Shown here piece after piece: positions 62,336 through 64,000 of a DNA stretch of 64,000 nucleotides. Every line of letters starts with the position of its first letter. Position 1 is the first letter of the stretch. Source of the stretch: Gillisia marina (GTDB lineage: Bacteria > Bacteroidota > Bacteroidia > Flavobacteriales > Flavobacteriaceae); the NCBI RefSeq assembly GCF_000258765.1, contig NZ_AJLT01000012.1, forward strand, positions 1 to 64,000, given 5' to 3'. A model generated the notes under the pieces. That model did not search any database, was not told the origin of the DNA, and saw nothing but the letters and a program-made list of their open reading frames with translations. The position numbers were made by a program, and so were the translations under genes.

Positions 62336-63656
62336 TTATAAATAATCATTTATTTTTTCTGCTGTAAACCTTGTAGAGTTCGTTCCAATTTTATAATATA
62401 ATTTCTCTCGCAAAGCTGTTTGCTGTTTAAAAGCCAAGTCCTCCCGGCTATTTACATCAATTAATTTCATTAAAAAAGAATATAACGAAGGTACTGTATT
62501 AAAAGCCGGCATCAATAACTCATTTTTCATCATTTCTATATTTGAATGTATCCCCATCCCATCATCTAAATCTAATAGCAAAACGGGTTTATTATTAATT
62601 GGGGCTTCATAACTCATAGTTGATCCTTTAGTAATTATAATATCACAATTTTCAAGAAAAAATTTATTTTCTAAATTTGCAGAGAAAATTTCGAAATTAT
62701 CAAACTGCAAAGCCTTCTCATCAAACTCTGCATTCAGACTCATTGGATGTTTTTTAAAGACAAAATTAATAGAAAGCATTCCATACTCTGCCATAAAAGA
62801 GTTTAAAAACTTAATAACATTATCATTATGTCTATCCAAAACTACACCAATATCAATTTTCGAAGTTTTTTTTACGTGAGGTCACTTTTTCTACTTGAAC
62901 TATAGGATTTCCTACCAATGAGATTTGGTATTCTTCAACTCCCATAGATTTTAATTGGTTTCTCTGAATTTCTCCCCAACACCATACATTTTCTGCGAGA
63001 AATGGGTGGTATCCGTAGGAAGTATTTATTGTAGAATGAATTAAGGTTACAGTTTTTAAACCCTTAGACCTAGCAGCCAACACAATTGCACTCATTGTAA
63101 AGCTACGGTCATAATCAACAACAATGAGTTCAGTGTTTTCAATAGCAGGCAATATAGATTCTACTTTTAATAATTGAACGTAAAGATGATTAAAACAATT
63201 GGTTTTTGAAATTGGTAGATTAAAACTTTTAATGATTTTAAAAACTTTTTTTGAAATTTTTCGTGTTTCAGTATAAATTTTCAGGCATTTGACAATACCT
63301 ACATTAGGAAATTCGTTAAATTTTATAAAGTCAAAATTCTCGTGGCTCTCGGGACTATAAAATGTGGAACTAGGTTCGATATATTCTGAAAGAGGATATA
63401 TAAGCTTTTTAAAATTAGGTCTAGTAGTATTATAACCTAAAACAACTTTATTGAATTCCTTTTTATTCTTAAAATAATTATTTATTGATTTAACTATGAT
63501 TTTCGGGACTATGATTTTGCTATTAAACCCCTCAAGCCTTGGATCTTCTCGGTGGGTAACAAAGAATAGCTTAGAAAATAAACCACCAACGGGAATTCCT
63601 TTGTAACAAATTTGATCAATCGCAATTTCAGCCTTTATAAAATTCTCCGAATTCAT
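62336..63656 (-). CDS. GT-B-like capsule glycosyltransferase/surface carbohydrate protein (frame broken at a T8 run)
   Basis: About 439 residues after removing one base from T8 62866-62873; as written it stops after SRKKNFEN and resumes through KIDIGVVLDRHNDNVIKF. The N-domain has VVLGYNTTRPNFKK, LIVVDYDRSFTMSAIVLAAR and TLIHSTINTSYGYHPFLAE, with the CWGEIQRNQLKSMGV segment typical of capsule GT-B and CDP-glycerol-type transferases. The C-domain holds FVFKKHPMSLNAEF and IIITKGSTMSYEAPINNKPV (S-T-x-S-Y-E-A type donor site). It may move Kdo-like or glycerol-phosphate-like groups. A 20-base gap separates it from the aldolase gene. Confidence 0.75.
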
Positions 63657-63661
63657 CTAAT

Positions 63662-64000
63662 TTACATTTTTTGCAATTTGATCATTTCTTGAAAGGTTGT
63701 TGATGTATCCAAAAGATCCTCATATTTACCCTCTGAATCTATTTTTCCATTTTTCAAAACAATTATTCTATCGGCGTTTCTTATAGTAGATAATCTATGA
63801 GCTATTATGAAAATGGTATATTTACCTTGCAGTTGGTCTATGTTTTTTTGTATTGCTTTTTCCGTTTCACCATCTAAAGCAGAAGTTGCTTCATCCATAA
63901 ATAAAAAATCCACATCTTTATAAAGTTCCCGAGCAATTGAAAGTCTTTGCTTTTGTCCTCCACTAATATTAATTCCGTTATTCCCTAAATATTCGTCTTC
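63662..64000 (-). CDS. ABC transporter ATP-binding domain, C-terminal part (runs off right edge)
   Basis: About 112 residues visible without start. The signature motif INISGGQKQRLSIAREL, Walker B with DFLFMDEATSALD, and the switch His in IFIIAHRLSTI are all there, followed by the D-loop and IIVLKNGKIDSEG. The order and the ISGGQKQRLSIA form fit the MsbA/PglK exporter type (transmembrane domain fused before the ATPase), so the part outside is probably six helices and Walker A. A flippase for the lipid-linked sugar of this locus is likely, five bases from the next gene. Substrate inferred. Confidence 0.9.
   Translation of the reverse strand, partial: EDEYLGNNGINISGGQKQRLSIARELYKDVDFLFMDEATSALDGETEKAIQKNIDQLQGKYTIFIIAHRLSTIRNADRIIVLKNGKIDSEGKYEDLLDTSTTFQEMIKLQKM

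Noticed and set aside
1-64000. CRISPR arrays, insertion sequences, prophage, tRNA or rRNA genes
   Set aside because: I looked for spaced direct repeats, transposase-like proteins, inverted-repeat ends and tRNA cloverleaf motifs and saw none that I could support.

Overview
The window looks like chromosome of a marine-type member of the Flavobacteriaceae (Bacteroidota). The evidence is low GC, several near-matches to the Bacteroidota promoter (TTTG/TTG about 17-23 bases before TAnnTTTG), lipoproteins with acidic residues after the lipobox cysteine, a Crp/Fnr regulator beside Hsp20 and Usp genes, a proC-proB-proA order with a short ProB, and a Wzi/Wza/Wzc capsule system. The family is an inference; no rRNA or tRNA gene is present to confirm it. 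I saw no CRISPR array, transposase or prophage.

Layout. 1-1250: start of a PAS-repeat sensor running off the left edge. 1526-4570: two tandem small membrane proteins (the first broken), a methyltransferase, a dolichol-phosphate-mannose-synthase-like GT2 enzyme and a duplicated LAB_N membrane protein. 4773-9762: rimK, a surface lipoprotein, an RsuA-type pseudouridine synthase, the M3 dipeptidase Dcp and an acidic mini-lipoprotein. 9962-14354: a stress-type block with a two-gene small-protein operon, a divergent regulator (degenerate receiver fused to Crp/Fnr), hsp20, a two-domain Usp and a coiled-coil protein, with dyads of the TGA-N6-TCA type before hsp20 and usp. 14799-17656: proline operon proCBA. 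17807-30700: household and envelope genes (M61 and S10 peptidases, Kef-type antiporter, UbiB-family kinase, SnoaL protein, a MoxR-like ATPase with a VWA protein, PAP2, EEP hydrolase). 30697-37537: four-gene signalling operon with a 1398-residue kinase carrying eight PAS domains and one GAF.

37692-64000 is a surface polysaccharide locus, almost entirely on the minus strand. Read in transcription order from the right edge it contains: an ABC exporter, a GT-B-like transferase, an HMGL-type aldolase fused to an unknown Rossmann-like domain, an HpcH/HpaI aldolase, an NAD-dependent epimerase, a NeuA-type CMP-sugar synthetase, a HAD phosphatase, a GT29 (sialyltransferase-like) enzyme, three GT4 enzymes, a GNAT protein, two paralogous Wzy-like polymerases around a polysaccharide deacetylase, another GT4, then a complete PglC/D/E/F-type set for a diacetylbacillosamine-like initiating sugar, then Wza and the tyrosine kinase Wzc, with the CpsB-type phosphatase convergent and Wzi beyond it. 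My reading is that a diNAcBac-like sugar starts the repeat unit on undecaprenyl phosphate, GT4 enzymes extend it, and the 57-62 kb block makes and transfers a CMP-activated acidic sugar by a route with two pyruvate-type aldolases and no NeuB/KdsA-type synthase in view. That block is the best candidate here for undescribed biology.

Quality warning. At least 11 genes are interrupted, at 14 sites, where removing exactly one base from a run of 7-10 A or T restores the full protein. This is most simply an assembly homopolymer-length error. I therefore give those genes as single full-length features and state each break point.
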